DNA of 64,000 bases from Bugulina stolonifera (lineage: Eukaryota; Bryozoa; Gymnolaemata; Cheilostomatida; Bugulidae). Location: NCBI GenBank assembly GCA_935421135.1, contig OW285187.1, positions 25,420,429 through 25,484,428 of the forward strand, in the 5' to 3' direction. The position numbers and the translations under genes were made by a program. Under the pieces are notes generated by a model that was not told where the DNA came from, did no database searches, and saw nothing but the letters and a program-made list of their open reading frames with translations. Positions 47,900 through 61,800 of the stretch are shown here, in pieces; position 1 is the first letter of the stretch; every line of letters begins with the position of its first letter.

Positions 47900-50013
47900 A
47901 TTTCCAAAGTAATCTAGGCTACAAGTACATTGTACATAGTTAAACCAATATGTGATGATCCATCATCCTTTTCATTACTAAGTTATACCAAATGTTGCTG
48001 CACCAAGTAGGCTCAGATTTTTATTACATGGTAATCTAGGGTTTTTTGGCTACAATGCGATGGTTGATTAAAATATGCGATGCAAATAATACAATGGAAT
48101 AAACAGTATAAAATAATTATGCATGATGATTATTGAATATAGTAAAAATATTAATAAATAAATAATATATTTAATAAGAGTATTCAATATAAATAGACAT
48201 ATTATGTGTAGTATGTCTTATTCACATATTATATCACGAGAATTCATGCAAATAGTTCAAATTTGTATAGGCTTACTGCAATCAAGCACAGGGAAACAGT
48301 ACTGTAGGCAAGCGAAGCTGCATACTAGGACTAGCATAATGGTAAAGCCACGACGACACGTTATAGGGCCTATAGCATTAATTGCTTGTTATTATATTAT
48401 TATTGGTGGTAATTGGCTGACTAGCATGTAAATGGAGCTTTGTGCAAATTCCGATTTCAGCTCCTTTGATTAAAGACAATCATAATTATATATGGTTATG
48501 ATAAATTAAAACGTTATAATAACAACAATTATAGAAATTATGGCAAAATTACTATTAAATCATGCTAATCTATTGTCAAAATTCAATCAACATAGTCATA
48601 GTGATAGTCAATAATTATTGTCAACTTACTGTCAACTTCTTCATCACACTGGACCGCCCTAGAGGGAAGAAGGGGTGTGCCGCATATGGTACATGGGTTG
48701 GTCAGTGGGTGGACAGTATTAAACTTATTATAATGCAATAAATTGGCAGTGATAACGGAACAGGACTGTTTAGCCTGACTGGGTAGGGGTTGCAGTTGAA
48801 AACCGTCCAGCAGTTTCTTCTGGGCTGTATCCAATCCTCATATCTCTAATAGTTCTTGGTAAGAAGCTATTGAGGTATTTGTTGCTATTTGCTCCCACTG
48901 AACGGGGGAGTCCGATGGTCTGAGAACGAGTCTGCATTGTTCCCACAGTTTGATGCTCTAGCAGATCTTCATAGGCTGCACTTAGAGCGGGATGCTGTTC
49001 TTCCTTCCCGAGTATTCGCACGAGAAGCCCTACTCGGTGGTTCCTTCTTCTCTGGTCTAGTAGCCGTAGGCCAAGCTTTTCCATGGCCCTCTCAATGTCA
49101 TCTCGTCCTCTGAGGTGGCTTATGAATCGAACAGCATGAGTCTGAACATTTTCAAGGTCAGTGATCTCCTTCTTACTCGTTGGATCCCATGCAGCGCTTG
49201 CATATTCCAGGTGCGGAAGACACAAGGCCTTATAGGCAATTAGACGCGCACGTTCGGGGGCCCAGTAGAGAGCTCGTTTAATCATTCCTAACTGCCTTTT
49301 GGCAACTAGTACCTTCTTGGATATGTGTATCAATAAAAAGTTTATTGGACAATTCATTACGTTAATCATAATGAAAACGATCACCAAAACCCAAAATAAT
49401 GTCAAATTAATATAAACTATATCAATATGCTTGCTAAAAATTATTATTTGATATTATTATGAGTGAATTAATTGTCCCTCAGTGTGAGTGGAGCCTTGGT
49501 GGAGCGATGGTATGGTTATCATCTTCATCTGTTTAAAAGTAACATAATAAACACCTAGTTCTTCAAACAGCAAAGTAATTTTGTAACATTTGGCTGAAAT
49601 TGAACCAACTATATGCCATAGGGTAAGCTAAGCTAAACTCTATACAAAATACAAGTACAAAACATTTTGACTCAAAGTCAATGCAAGAAGTAAAACCTTT
49701 GAACCCACTTGTGAGCTCAATGGGCGTGTCTATAAAAGCACAGGCTAGTTAAAAACTAAATACATATAATACCTTAATAATAGCGACTGGTTACCGAACT
49801 GATTAAAAACAAGCCTACGCACATGCTAAGAAAAGACAATTTGATGTCTTCAGAAACGAAATGTGGATTACATTATTAGTTGTATTTTATATTGCAGAGA
49901 GGTCATACAAGCGAATGAGACAGAATTTGGCCGACTTGTTCTGTTTTTCAATCTATTAACAGAGAATATTCAGTTTACATTAATATATTCTTTTTTTTAC
50001 AGTGGAGAACACA
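47900..50013. other. Divergent intergenic region between the two ACOX1 genes
   Basis: The two ACOX1 start codons face away from each other 2.1 kb apart, so both promoters should be here. A 5'-truncated LINE fragment occupies the middle. The acceptor CAG just before 50003 shows the right ACOX1 has a non-coding 5' exon that I cannot place. I see no further genes. Confidence 0.55.
48780..49330 (-). pseudogene. 5'-truncated LINE (non-LTR retrotransposon) ORF2 C-terminal fragment
   Basis: An open minus-strand frame includes KALCLPHLEYASAAWDP, then TDLENVQTHAVRFI and a basic tail. The pattern (LxPHLEYAxxxWDP, then LExVQxxAxRFI) is typical of the region just after the reverse transcriptase domain in LINE ORF2 proteins. 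The catalytic part is absent, so it cannot move itself. The sequence after the stop (48600-48780) may be the LINE 3' UTR. Confidence 0.85.
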
Positions 50014-53000
50014 ATGCCTGTGAATCCAGATATAGCCGAAGAGCGCCGTTCTGCCACTTTCCAAGCAGAAGATGTGACGTGTCAGATATTTGGAAAAGAT
50101 GGAATGAACAAAAGGCGATTAGCTTGTAAGTGAAGAAAATCAAATGGTTGTTCTCTAAATTTTAATTTAATTGGCTTTATATTTTGTTTGATTCAGTGCA
50201 CAAAGTTGGAAGAACTGTTAGAGCTATATTTCTGTAAAACATTGTGTGATTTTTAGACAGATTGCATTTATTTCACTCATTAATGTTCTATTTATTGCGA
50301 CCGTGATGGAATTTCAATTTGCACCTCTTCAACATTTGTTTTGACTCAGTTTGACTATTTTCTACTGCGTTTACCAACACCATTGGTGCTGAGTCAATTG
50401 CTTTAACTGACTATATGTGCATGTTAGTGACTAACAAATACCAAAGCTTCCTCACACATAAGCTAGTAGGCCTATGATCATGCAAAACGTTCTGTCATCA
50501 TCACACTAGTTCTTATAATAATAATTTGTTATTCATTTCTTTCTTCTGGTAGCACTCACACTGCTATGAATTGGGAATTGATTTTTAGGCATTATGTGAA
50601 GCTTCAAATTTACTGCTTAATGAATATGCTCATTAACTTCACAAAATATTTATTGCTACCATGTGGTGGTACTTTCTACAGACCAAAGGGCTAGTAAAGA
50701 TCCAGAGTTTAAGGCTGCAGAGAAGCTAGTTACAATGCCGAGGGATCAGATGTATGATGAAGCTGTCAGAATGTACACAGTGTTGATAGAGAGGGCTAAG
50801 CAGTATGGTTATGACAGTGAGGGAGATGACTCCATGGCATTCTTTACTGAGTATGTTATTATTCACCTACCAATCATATGTGCTACGTGCACTGTTTGTT
50901 ACCATTGTACATTTCATACATGAAAAAACGTATGTCTAAATGTTTTAGTTGAGAGAACTTTAGCTATCCCATGTGTTAAAGCTACATGCTACTATGATAA
51001 ATACAAGTATTTATTTGTAACTCGATACTGATAAGTTATAACATATAGCTTATTTTAGAACATTGGTCTAGACCACATTTTGTAGTATGCAAGCTGTGGG
51101 CCTGTAGCCCACTTGTAGAAATGGAACAGTGAGGTTGGTCAATGCTCACTATGAGACATAATATAATATTGTATCTACACACTATGTGTGCTAAGTTCTT
51201 GCATCGATTTTTGAGTATGAAAAAAATCAGCGTTGAATGTTTTATGCCTAAAGTTTCAATTTGGAGTTTAGAATTTAGTAAATGTGGAAACATGCTTCAG
51301 TCAGGGAGATTGCTCAAGTACTTCAACTAATTGCATATTATCACGATAATATAGTCTTATCTTTTGTTATCAGTTTAAGTCTTCAATAGCAAGTTTACTT
51401 TTATGAAGATGAAATTGTCTAGTTTACATGCTCACACCATCAGTATAATGTTCTGGTAGGCTCGCACCTACACAATGCTTATGTAGTAATAAGGATGCAT
51501 GTAGTACTTAGCTTATTAGCTACTAAAGTTCATGTTGTGTTTTCCAACTGAAATACGATAGTTGTCTGCTCAATGTAGGTAATTACGTTTTGGCGTATCA
51601 CACATATCACATACTCACTGTAGACTGAGTGAATATCGATGTGTTATATTGTATCACTATGCACTTGCATGGAATTTATCATCCCCCTGAAGGACTTTGA
51701 ACTTTATACATTCCTGCTTATCATGTTATACACCTATTTTTTGACCTTAGTTTGTTGATAATATTGTTGATCATATTGCAAGGATTCGGTGCTCTATCAC
51801 TTCATAGATTCATATTTGCTATATGCTCGTGTGTGGATATTATATACAGAATATATATATGCATGTGTATACATGTAGCTATATTTTCCATTGGTCAGAA
51901 TAGATAATGTAATTTATAATAAGCAACACGGCCATTTATGATTAACGTAATTCTTCCAAGATGGAAGTGTTACTGATTGGAGTAGTTATTTTCTCCATCT
52001 CAATGAAACTATAAAAATAATATACACATATTATATAATATAGATTTATATTACATCTGCGTGTATGTATGAAACCATTCGAAGTTGAATGAAAACGAGT
52101 GCGAGAATAGTTAAACTCTCTATATTTAACGGTTTTTGCTCTCTACCAGTTCTGTGCCTCCATGTAGGCATACATATCTCACAAACTGGTAACATGTGTG
52201 ATAATATATGTCTTTCCAGAAGTTAGTTGGCCATTTCTATGAATCCTCATTTTTCTCACATTGTAATTATGACTCTATCGATTGCAGGGCAGCGCTAATT
52301 GATAATGTTAACCCGTTTGGTCTACACAGATCAATGTTCATACCCACAATCCTCAGCCAAGGTACGGAAGAACAGATTGCCGAGTTTTTACCACGAGCTG
52401 AGAAATTTGAAATTATTGGAACCTATGCACAAACGGAGATGGGACACGGTAGGTATATATTTCTATTACTGTGTGTTAGGATCTCATGCGTTACAGCACC
52501 CTAATTCGAAACATGCAAGCAGAGTTGTCTTTTCTCTCAATAGCCATTGAAGGGTGGATAACTCCAACTCTATGTCCAACGATAAATTCTCAGTAAATAC
52601 AGTGTACATAATATTTCTAAATTAACAGGAACGTTTCTGAGAGGCTTAGAAACTACAGCTACTTATGATAGAGCGAAAGAACAATTTGTACTTCACAGTC
52701 CAACTATAACAGCCATCAAGTACTGGCCAGGAGGCTGTAAGTTAATCATTGGCATCTTTTTTATTCCTTAGGCCTATTGTGTTGTGCAATCCATATGGTA
52801 TGTATCTCCATAAAGTTTTCTATATCTACATTCATATACATGTCCGAGTAAAACTGTATTATAGAAAATTATGCCAAAAGCATGTTTTTAGCAATGTTTC
52901 ATCATTGCACATTCACATATACAGACCCAGAATTGAAGTTTATCCAGTATTTCTTATGTCCACTGTCTATTTGACTAATGCTAAACTACTTTTGGTAGTG

Positions 53001-56000
53001 TGATATTCACTGAAAATAGTACAGTGTATCTTGTTATGTGGTATTAAAATTTAGTGATTATAAAGTATTTACTAGTTTGTGTTTTTATTCAGTGGGAAAG
53101 ACTTGTAACTATGCTGTTGTTATGGCACAGCTGATAATAGATGGTAAACAGCACGGTATGCATGCCTTTATGTGCCAGTTGAGAGACCTGTATGATCACA
53201 AACCGATGCCAGGTAATTACTAACATACTCGACGTTGTATACATTCTGAGTTGTGAGGTAGGAAATATGTTACATGTGTATCACTACTATTTTCTTTTAG
53301 ACTATCGTTAAAATTGTTGTTTTGGTATAAGTATACCAAAACGCGTAGAAATTAGAAGCGTTTTTTCTCTTATTCGTATTTTGTAATCAGCTCCATATTG
53401 AGATGAACTAGAGTTTAGAGTTTATATAGTTATGAAAGCAGGTTGAGGTTGGTTAGAGGCAAGTAGGCTCTGCTAGTCAGAAGGCAAGGCTGGTGGTGGA
53501 GCATTTGCTGGTACATTTGTATGGATGACGTATTTTTAGCAAGGAAATTATTTTTGAGCAGTAAGAGACTTGTTTCAAACCCATGAAAATACCAGTCATG
53601 AAACAAGTCTCTGACTGCTCAAAAATAATTTTCTTGCTAAAAATACATCATTATATAAAGAAAATGGCCAAGCCCTCTAACATTTGTATGGATATTGTAG
53701 GCATTGAAATAGGAGATATCAACAGGAAGTTTGGTTATGATCACATAGACAATGGATTCCTCAGGTTTAGTAACTACCGCATTCCTAGAACCAATATGCT
53801 GATGAGATATGCCCAGGTAAGTTCAGCTCATTGTGTTCATGGGTCTACATGTACTAGTGACTAATCCTTCATAGACATGTTGGCTTCTGGTTGAGAAATG
53901 CTGAGGAAACCTGAATGGCGCCTGTCTAAAATTCCTTACTAGTTGTAACAGGTGTTTAATATTTTTACTGACTGTAACAAGTGTTTTTTATTCTGACTGG
54001 TTGTGCAGGTGTCTGTTACTTTTACTGATTGTAACAGCTGTTTATATTCAGACTTGTTGTAACAGGTGTCTCCAGATGGCAAGTACCACAGGGATAAGAT
54101 ACCCCAGATAGCCTACCTGTCAATGATGCTCATCAGGATGCTGGTAGTACTAGGGTCCGGAAATGACCTGGCAATGGCTGCCACTATAGCTACCAGATAC
54201 AGTGCTGTTAGGAGACAAACTGCTAACTCTAAGGGGTTAGTGGTTAATATACACTTGCATGCATAACTAACAAAATATTTGAACTCTAATCTCTCTAAAG
54301 CTGTAGACATGTTAAGTGGAAAAGACTATGAACCTGTTTTGTGTTGTTATAATAGAAGTTTTGGTCATAGTTCAAAACAGAAATGAAAACTACCAGAAAT
54401 TATTAAAAATATTCTCACCAAATTTCACCTAATTTGAAGTTGTGCCATCTCTGTTATCTCATAGAGCACGAGAGGACAACTCCAATGAAAGATGTACTAA
54501 TTAGTAAGACCTGTATATAAGGAGATTTCCTTGTAATAAATATGTGGTATGTATTTTGTAATAGTAATAGCATAATCATGGCTGTTGTAGCGTAGAACCA
54601 CAGGTGCTAGACTACCAGACTCAACAGATGAAGGTATTTCCTGCTATTAGCTCTGCCTACGGTATCCTCTTCACTGGGCTTGCTCTGAGAGAGGTGTACG
54701 AAGAGATACTCTCAGCTGTTCAGGCTGGTGACACTTCTAGACTAGCCGAGGTACAGTAAGTTATAGTTATTTGTTTAGTTTCATTTTGTACCAAGAATAT
54801 GTTCTTATTGCATTATTGTGAGGATTTAATTTGGTAACATGTCGGATAATGCCATGAGGTTTTATCCGCACTCATATAAAGAGAAATATTTCACAGGTGT
54901 GTTACATTTTAGATACACTGTTTGACATCTGGGCTGAAGGCATATGCTACTGACACAGCCTCTGCTCATATAGAGATTTGTAGAAAGTCATGTGGTGGTC
55001 ACGGATATAGCCACGCCAGCGGTATTCCCAAAATTTACCTGCGTTGTGTACCTTCATGTACTTACGAGGGAGAGAATACAGTCATGTACCTGCAGTGTGC
55101 TAGGTAAGTCTATATAATGTACGATGGAGTTCAATCTGTTGATCCTAATCTGCATTAACTTTCATAATATTTGATTTCTGAATATATTCCATAGAAGAAT
55201 AAACAATTCTCAGTCTCATTAGGCTACTATCTGACTGTGCATGTATGTGTGGGAGTTATCTTTTCCTGTTGCTAATATGTGTCATGAATAGATAACTCCA
55301 AAATTCCTTTACATAAATAATATTGGTACATTGCAGTACGTAATAATCATCTGCATGGGAATCCTGGAGAGCGCCAAATGCTCATGCTGCCGTTTGGCTA
55401 TTTTTGATTATAAGTGCCGATGCAATCTGTATAAAATAATTTAGTGTTAATAGTCACAAATATTTCTTCTATGCAAGGTCGTTACTGAAGTTCCTCGGGA
55501 AAGCACAGGCTGGTGAGGAACTTCCTGTTATGATGAGATTTCTCTCTGAGTCAGCAGACGTACCGGCCAACCTGAAGTCAGCGCAAGTATTCAACTTTGA
55601 ACTCTATACAACGGCCTTCAAATTGAATGCTCTGCAGTAAGTACTACACATACTGATGTAGCAATATAATCTGAGACCTATTTAGCTACATATAATATGT
55701 TGAACACATGAATGTTTGAAACCTTGTATGAAGTTTTGGGAAAAAAGTTCAAATGTGTTAGAAAGTTGAAAATAGTTTGAGATGTGTTCAAAGTAGGTAT
55801 TTATGTAAAGTTAAACAGTGTCTTGGATTTGTTTGGTTTATACAGGATATTGCTCACTTTCAAATGATCGGAGCAGCTTTCAATTTGTACACTTTTAACA
55901 CTTTGAATATTTGAACACTTCCTCCAAAGTTCGAACACAAAATTTTTCCAAATGCTTGGGGCATATGTTCAACACTGTTCATCAATGTTTGTAAGAACAT

Positions 56001-58051
56001 TATACATACACAAGTTATGCACATGTTATGGGTGTACTATCCAAATGCAATGTGCTATAAAAGGAGACATCATTTAGTTTCATAGTGTGAACTGTATATA
56101 GTTGGCTATTAATACAATGGAAAATATCCAATACGTATACAGTTTACTCAGTTGTCAACGGGCAATTATAAATTTGTTTGGAGTTGTCTGCTCAATAAGC
56201 TGTAGAGCAGTGTGTCACCAAGCAAGACAGGATAACTCCCAGATCATTTAATTTGATAAAGTTATATTTTCCAGATAGAAATTTCTCACACGACGACAAT
56301 TAAAAGAATGCTATGGAAGTTTAGCAGAAAACTCTTAGTTTTAGTGCATGATTTGTGCAAGTCCGTTAGATGTTTCTGTATTCAATGGAAATGTTGTAAC
56401 TCTTTTTACTTCCATCTGCATATCTTTGGTTTATACACACTATTACATATTATTGTTCATTACAGCTGGAATTACTCATACATACATATACAGTATAGGT
56501 CCATATTTGATGTAAGCTCACATCACACTTATATTCAACTACAGGATGATATTGAAGGTTGCAAGCCGAATGCAAGAGTCTATTTACAGTGATTCCATGG
56601 ACCCAGAGAAAGCATGGAACATCAATTCTCAGGATTTAGTAGAAGCTGCTAGGGTAAGAGAACTCCTGTAGTATCAGGCTGACTTCACATTTACATGTAT
56701 GGAGTGGTCTGATCTATTAAATTCGACAATCCCAGAACCACTTACCTGCGTACTGGGCTTGAAGTGGGTACAGTGTTAGGAGTGGGTACAGTTGATAGGC
56801 TCAAGTGGGAGTGTACCCACTTCTAAACTTTAGCCTATACAGTGTAATAAACATTACCCTGAAATTGCTGGTGCAGTGTACCCACCATACGTGTTGCCCA
56901 TCTAACACTACCTGCATGAGTTTTGGTTCCAGACTAGTTTGCACAACCTGGATGCAAACATATTTTCATCAGCAAGGAGTCACATGCTTTGTTTGGGTTG
57001 TGAAATTCTCTCTGATACTGGTAGTCATGTTATGGTAACCATATTCTTGTATAATATTCTAGGCCTATGCAATGTATCTTACTACTGTAACGTTTGTGAA
57101 GACAATGGCAGAGAAGAAGTGGGAATCAAAGGCTAAAGCTGCCATGACACAAGTCTGCGAGTTCTACCTAGTCAATAATGCTTTAGATAATTCTGGCACA
57201 TTCCTTCAGGTATGATGTAACAAGTTTTAGCAGTAATATCATACAAAGACCATAATTACACTTATCATGTGGGCCTGCGCTGGGTTAATTAGTAGGGGAA
57301 GCTAAGCCGTTACATATGTGGTACGTGACTACTGAGGGTGTTTAGTGGTAGCAAATTCCACCTGATTAGCAGCATTTAGAGTTTTTTTGTGGAGTCATCA
57401 CAAAATATTGAGTCGTAACTAAATAACTATCACTGATCTGCATTAATTTTTTAGATTGTTGACTAGTTTATAGAGCACATGGTTGTTAAAAGCTTCAATG
57501 AACACTGTACTGCTTCAAACATTTATGCAGTCATCAGACATGTACTGTAGTTTGGAGTTGTATACTTTATATTCAACTGGGATTTTCATTTCTTACAGAA
57601 TGGTATCCTCTCCCCTAGTCAAGTGGACATATTGACTTCCAGACGAACAGAGTTACTGACAGAACTGAGACCTAATGCTGTGACACTAGTAGATGCATTT
57701 GATTATCCAGATCGTCTGCTAAACAGTTGTCTGGGTAGATATGATGGTAATGTGTATGAGGCTCTGTATGAGTACGCTAAGAGTTCTTCACTCAACCAAC
57801 ATCAGGTATGTAACATCTACACGTATGTACATGTACATTATTGTTCCCCAACTGCATCAGTTAGTGTGGAAGTAATTACCATTTACGTGCCCATGAGGTT
57901 TGAGAGAGAGCAGAAATACTCCAAGTCCCTCCAGTACAAGCATACAGTGTATATTCACTTGTCAGTCAAATGAATTCAACTGTTGTAGGTACACCCATCA
58001 TTCCACAAATATATCAAACCAATGCGGCAGCAATTGAAATCCAAGCTGTGA
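50014..58051 (+). CDS. ACOX1: Peroxisomal acyl-CoA oxidase, right paralogue
   Basis: Fourteen exons, 1992 nt, 663 aa: 50014-50125, 50682-50850, 52288-52448, 52629-52736, 53093-53212, 53701-53816, 54066-54235, 54591-54750, 54913-55103, 55478-55636, 56545-56653, 57063-57209, 57599-57805, 57989-58051. Same chemistry and domain order as the left paralogue: acyl-CoA dehydrogenase-like N-terminal and middle domains ([23 protein letters not shown]), then two alpha-helical ACOX domains with [11 protein letters not shown] and catalytic Glu in YEGENTVM. It ends LKSKL, again PTS1. The start ATG ([16 protein letters not shown]) follows an acceptor at 50001-50002, so a 5' UTR exon lies upstream. Exon sizes match the left copy except in exons 1-3 and 11. 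The intron 6 acceptor is embedded in a five-unit repeat. Confidence 0.95.
53537..53639. mobile_element. Inverted pair of SINE 3' segments
   Basis: Arms 53537-53577 and 53598-53639 are inverted copies of one another and share GAAACAAGTCTCTGACTGCT with the SINE at 10318-10500. They could be two truncated insertions in opposite orientation or a fold-back duplicate. Located in an ACOX1 intron just before exon 6. Confidence 0.75.
53940..54066 (+). repeat. Five-unit tandem repeat of the ACOX1 exon 7 acceptor
   Basis: About every 28 bases the sequence TTGTAACAGGTGT or a close variant recurs (near 53946, 53974, 54000, 54030 and 54057). The last is the true acceptor of exon 7 (GTGTCTCCAGATGG). Intervening sequence is pyrimidine-rich (TTTTTACTGAC), so several copies look like usable 3' splice sites. 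Confidence 0.82.
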
Positions 58052-58814
58052 GGAAGGCAGACTGATTTAAAACCCTAAACTCTAAATTTCAGGTAACGCT
58101 TCATCAAGTGATTTATGGAAAATGTTATATTTAACAGTCTATATTATGTTCTATGTATACACGGTATGCCTCATACTGATTTATTCTAAGGATGTTTCAA
58201 GATAAAACATTGGAACTGCAGATGGACATGTTTCAGCATTGTTTCAGTTGTATGTATTAGACATAGAAAGACTGAACACTTGTTAGATTGTCATTCAGCT
58301 TACTTTTATTACAGAAAATGCTAGAAAAAGAATCAATCATCACTACAGTCTTACTCATATATACATTTTATACAAATTTATACAATTGGCACATAAGTTT
58401 TTAACATTGTTTTTGTTTATGATAATAATATTAATAAATGTTAATGACGGATTGTTGAAATCTGGTCCTAGAGCCCTGGAAAAAATATATTGCACATTTC
58501 CAATAATTAGTGACCGTATGAAAAGAAAAATCACAGTTGTGTTCAGCTATTTATTTACCCCCAGTTTCAGGAAACCTCCATTGTTGATGCTACATCTGGT
58601 ATAGAATTCAGTCCAGCTGAGTCTACAGTAAAGTCTTTTTCAGATCTACAATAGTGCAAGTGTACAGTAAAGTATAGCAAAGTAAATGCTATTCCTATAT
58701 TTTTATATACAAATCATGGTATGATTACTCAGCCTTGAACCATATTCAGATTAGGATTCTATAGGCTGGGTATAACACTGAAGTGACATGTGGAGGTAAC
58801 ACTAACATTCACAC
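58052..58814. other. Convergent 3' intergenic region (ACOX1 / EPC)
   Basis: AT-rich spacer between two convergent genes, presumably holding both 3' UTRs. No coding sequence recognised. Confidence 0.5.
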
Positions 58815-61800
58815 TTACGATATAATTTGCCTAGATGCAACAGTGTCACCACTTTCCCCTGGTAGAGAGGTGATATGTATGAGGTCTGTAGACGATGTTA
58901 TTTCACTTGTATCACTTGATGGAGTCAATGGGTAGTTGACCTTACGAACATTAGCAACATTAGTGGAGCTCATCTCTGTGGACTGCTTCAGCTCACCTGA
59001 ATAAAAGCAAGTATGAGGAGTGTACAGTACAGACTTGATAGGCCAAGGAAATTCATGCTTATCTAGGTCTAATTGTTTGAAACAACTCAAACGTTTCTTT
59101 TGAACCAACACGCCATTAAGGGCACATTGATTTGAGCAGTATCTTCCTGTCCATCACTTGAACCTCCATTACCAGTAGTAAACACTAATTGAAATAGACA
59201 GCTGCAGCATAGAATAAATAATAATTTATTATGCAATACTATAATTAAAGCCCCTGCAGTTAAATTTGCCATGCCCGACATATTCACTCCTTCATTACCT
59301 TTAATTGATGGCCCATTGGGCTGTTTAATGCCATTTCCTCTGCCAGCAGATTGCCCATTTATTAGGGCTGACACAGCATATGTAGCCTTTGATGACCCCA
59401 CTACATGGTTAGTAGTTGTGCTACCATTGTTGTTCACTGGTGTGATCACCCTCTGAATTGTTGGTACCGAACCAGTGGTGGTCTCAATTCTACTACCACT
59501 GTTGGTAGTCCTTTTCACCACATGCATTGTTGTACAATTGTTTGCTGTTGTGGTAAGGCCAGTAGACTTGGGAGTCTGTTGATCTTTCTGGAATGAATCA
59601 GTCAAATAATGACATGACACAAACTAGTCTATGATTACAAGGCCACCACTGCATACACAACACAGGTATAAATATCACCATAGCGATGAGTGTAAACACA
59701 TTGGCACTTCTCAGCAATATCTAACCCACCTTTAGGGCTTGAAGTTGTCTATGGTGGGACTCTAGTTCTTGTACTGAAGGAGTTTTGTTGTTAGAGTTAG
59801 AATTGGTGGTTAAAGCGTCGTTACTAGGTTTACTGTTCGTGGGTACAGTTGATAGAGGAGTAGATACTTTCAGTGTAGGTACTGGTTGATTGGTCTGTTC
59901 TATTGATGAAGAGCTGTTACTAATGTTACTACTATCTACTACTGATGCTGTCGTAGTCGGTAATTGGGTGGAAGCATTGTTTAATGGAGGCGGTGGTGAT
60001 ATAGGAGGTAATGTTGGTTCTGGAATTATATCTATAATAGGATCTAGTGTATCAATGAAGTCATCAGAACAAGTGTCCAATAAAGCACCACCAAATAGAG
60101 CGTCCTTATTGTCATATTCCTCCGAGGGCATGAAATGTAACCTGCAACAGGAAATAATATCATAATAATACAGTATGACATCACATTCTGCTGACTAAAA
60201 CACAAGCAACAATTTTGTATGTTCACAAAAGTATGGAGCTTCAAAAGTTAACACTATAAATTCCCCAAGAGCGTCCATCACAATGCGCTCGGAGCAACAA
60301 ATGAGCTGCTTGCTCATGTACATGTATGCACCAGAAGTTCATGTATGAAGGGTTACTCACTAACCATTTGTTCTCAGATATGTAATCCTGGAATGTGGCC
60401 TGCTCACTAGAAGTTCCCTCATTATCAGAATCCAATACCATATCTTTAGTATTCTCTAGCCGTTCTTTAACTACACTTTCTGATACTAGATTAGATGGTA
60501 CTGTTGCATCAAACAGTTTATCCCAGAAATAGCTGGGCTTCTCTGTGTGAGCTCGATCCAATATCACTCGACCTCCTCGACCTAAACGCCGTCTGGCAAA
60601 GCCAATACGTTTTCTAGTCTCGGGTCCAGTTTTTATTGAAGTTAATGAATACCTATATTTTTTATCGGCATGCCCACCATTTTGCTGACTATGCCATGAC
60701 CAGTTACCACAGGAATCCAAAGGCTACAAATTCAAATGAAAACCAATTACCTACACCATCCAATCAGTCACAGTTGAGGTCAGGTGATAGAAGAGAATGA
60801 TGTAGCCTACACACTCAGATTTATAACTTGTTACCATGACGACTAAATGTGAATATTCCATAGGGCCAGTAAACTCACATATACAATGTCAGGGTGTTTA
60901 CAGAGTATCACAATGTTTATGCCTGGTGAATTGTGAAGTTAATGATTCAATATGATAAGTTGATGTAGTAATGCAGTAGTACTATGTACTGCACTTACAG
61001 CATGGTAACTGCAAAACCTTTTACGCCGGAATGCATATATCCCGTCCGGATGAACATCATCTTCTTGATCCGATGGAGATATGGCCTAAAAGGGTACAGA
61101 TTAATGTAGCACAATAGTATATGAATAGCACCAACACAACCCAATGGCCTTCTTGTAGTGGAATCAGAACAGTTCCATACAATACAGTATGTGCATGGCA
61201 GTGAAAAGTCTCACATGAGACAAACCACTTCCTAGTAGTGAGTGGGAGGAATTGAGACTTACTGGCGATAGCGGCTCATCCCCTGTGCTACCATATTCAA
61301 TAACATCCACATCTGCATCACACTGTGCAGTACTCATCTTGTGCTTCTTCTTCTCGTATTTCCTTTTATGTTTCTTATTATTTGTGGAGTCTATTGATTC
61401 CTACGTAAATAAGAGGAGAAAAGTTTAGCTTGAGTAACTCAATGAGAGTCATGTGAATATTTGTATGATTGTACGAGTACAGGTGGACTGATGTGCTAAT
61501 ACATTAGGTGACAGAGTGCTATGCTCATGCACCGCTATGCTGAGCTGACCCAGTTTGATGAGAATAGCCAATGCACTTACTTTACTAGTTTGATCTTGAT
61601 AAAGTGGATAGAAGGCTGATCTAGGAGCTTTCTGTGACTCTGCATGTGCCAAGTGTGTTCCTGTAAAGTCTTCCATCTCATACCGTTTATCTAATATTTC
61701 AATGGTGAGGTGAAGCAACTCCTTCTTACATTTCTCCCGTTTCTTGATCATTTCTAACATAATTCTGTGGGAAAATCGGAAATGTCCACATAAACCGAAT

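Noticed and set aside
59110..59184. Extra EPC exon (FTTGNGGSSDGQ)
   Set aside because: In phase and with plausible splice sites, but direct splicing from 59299 to 58996 is equally good and I have no homology to decide. Left out of the main model.
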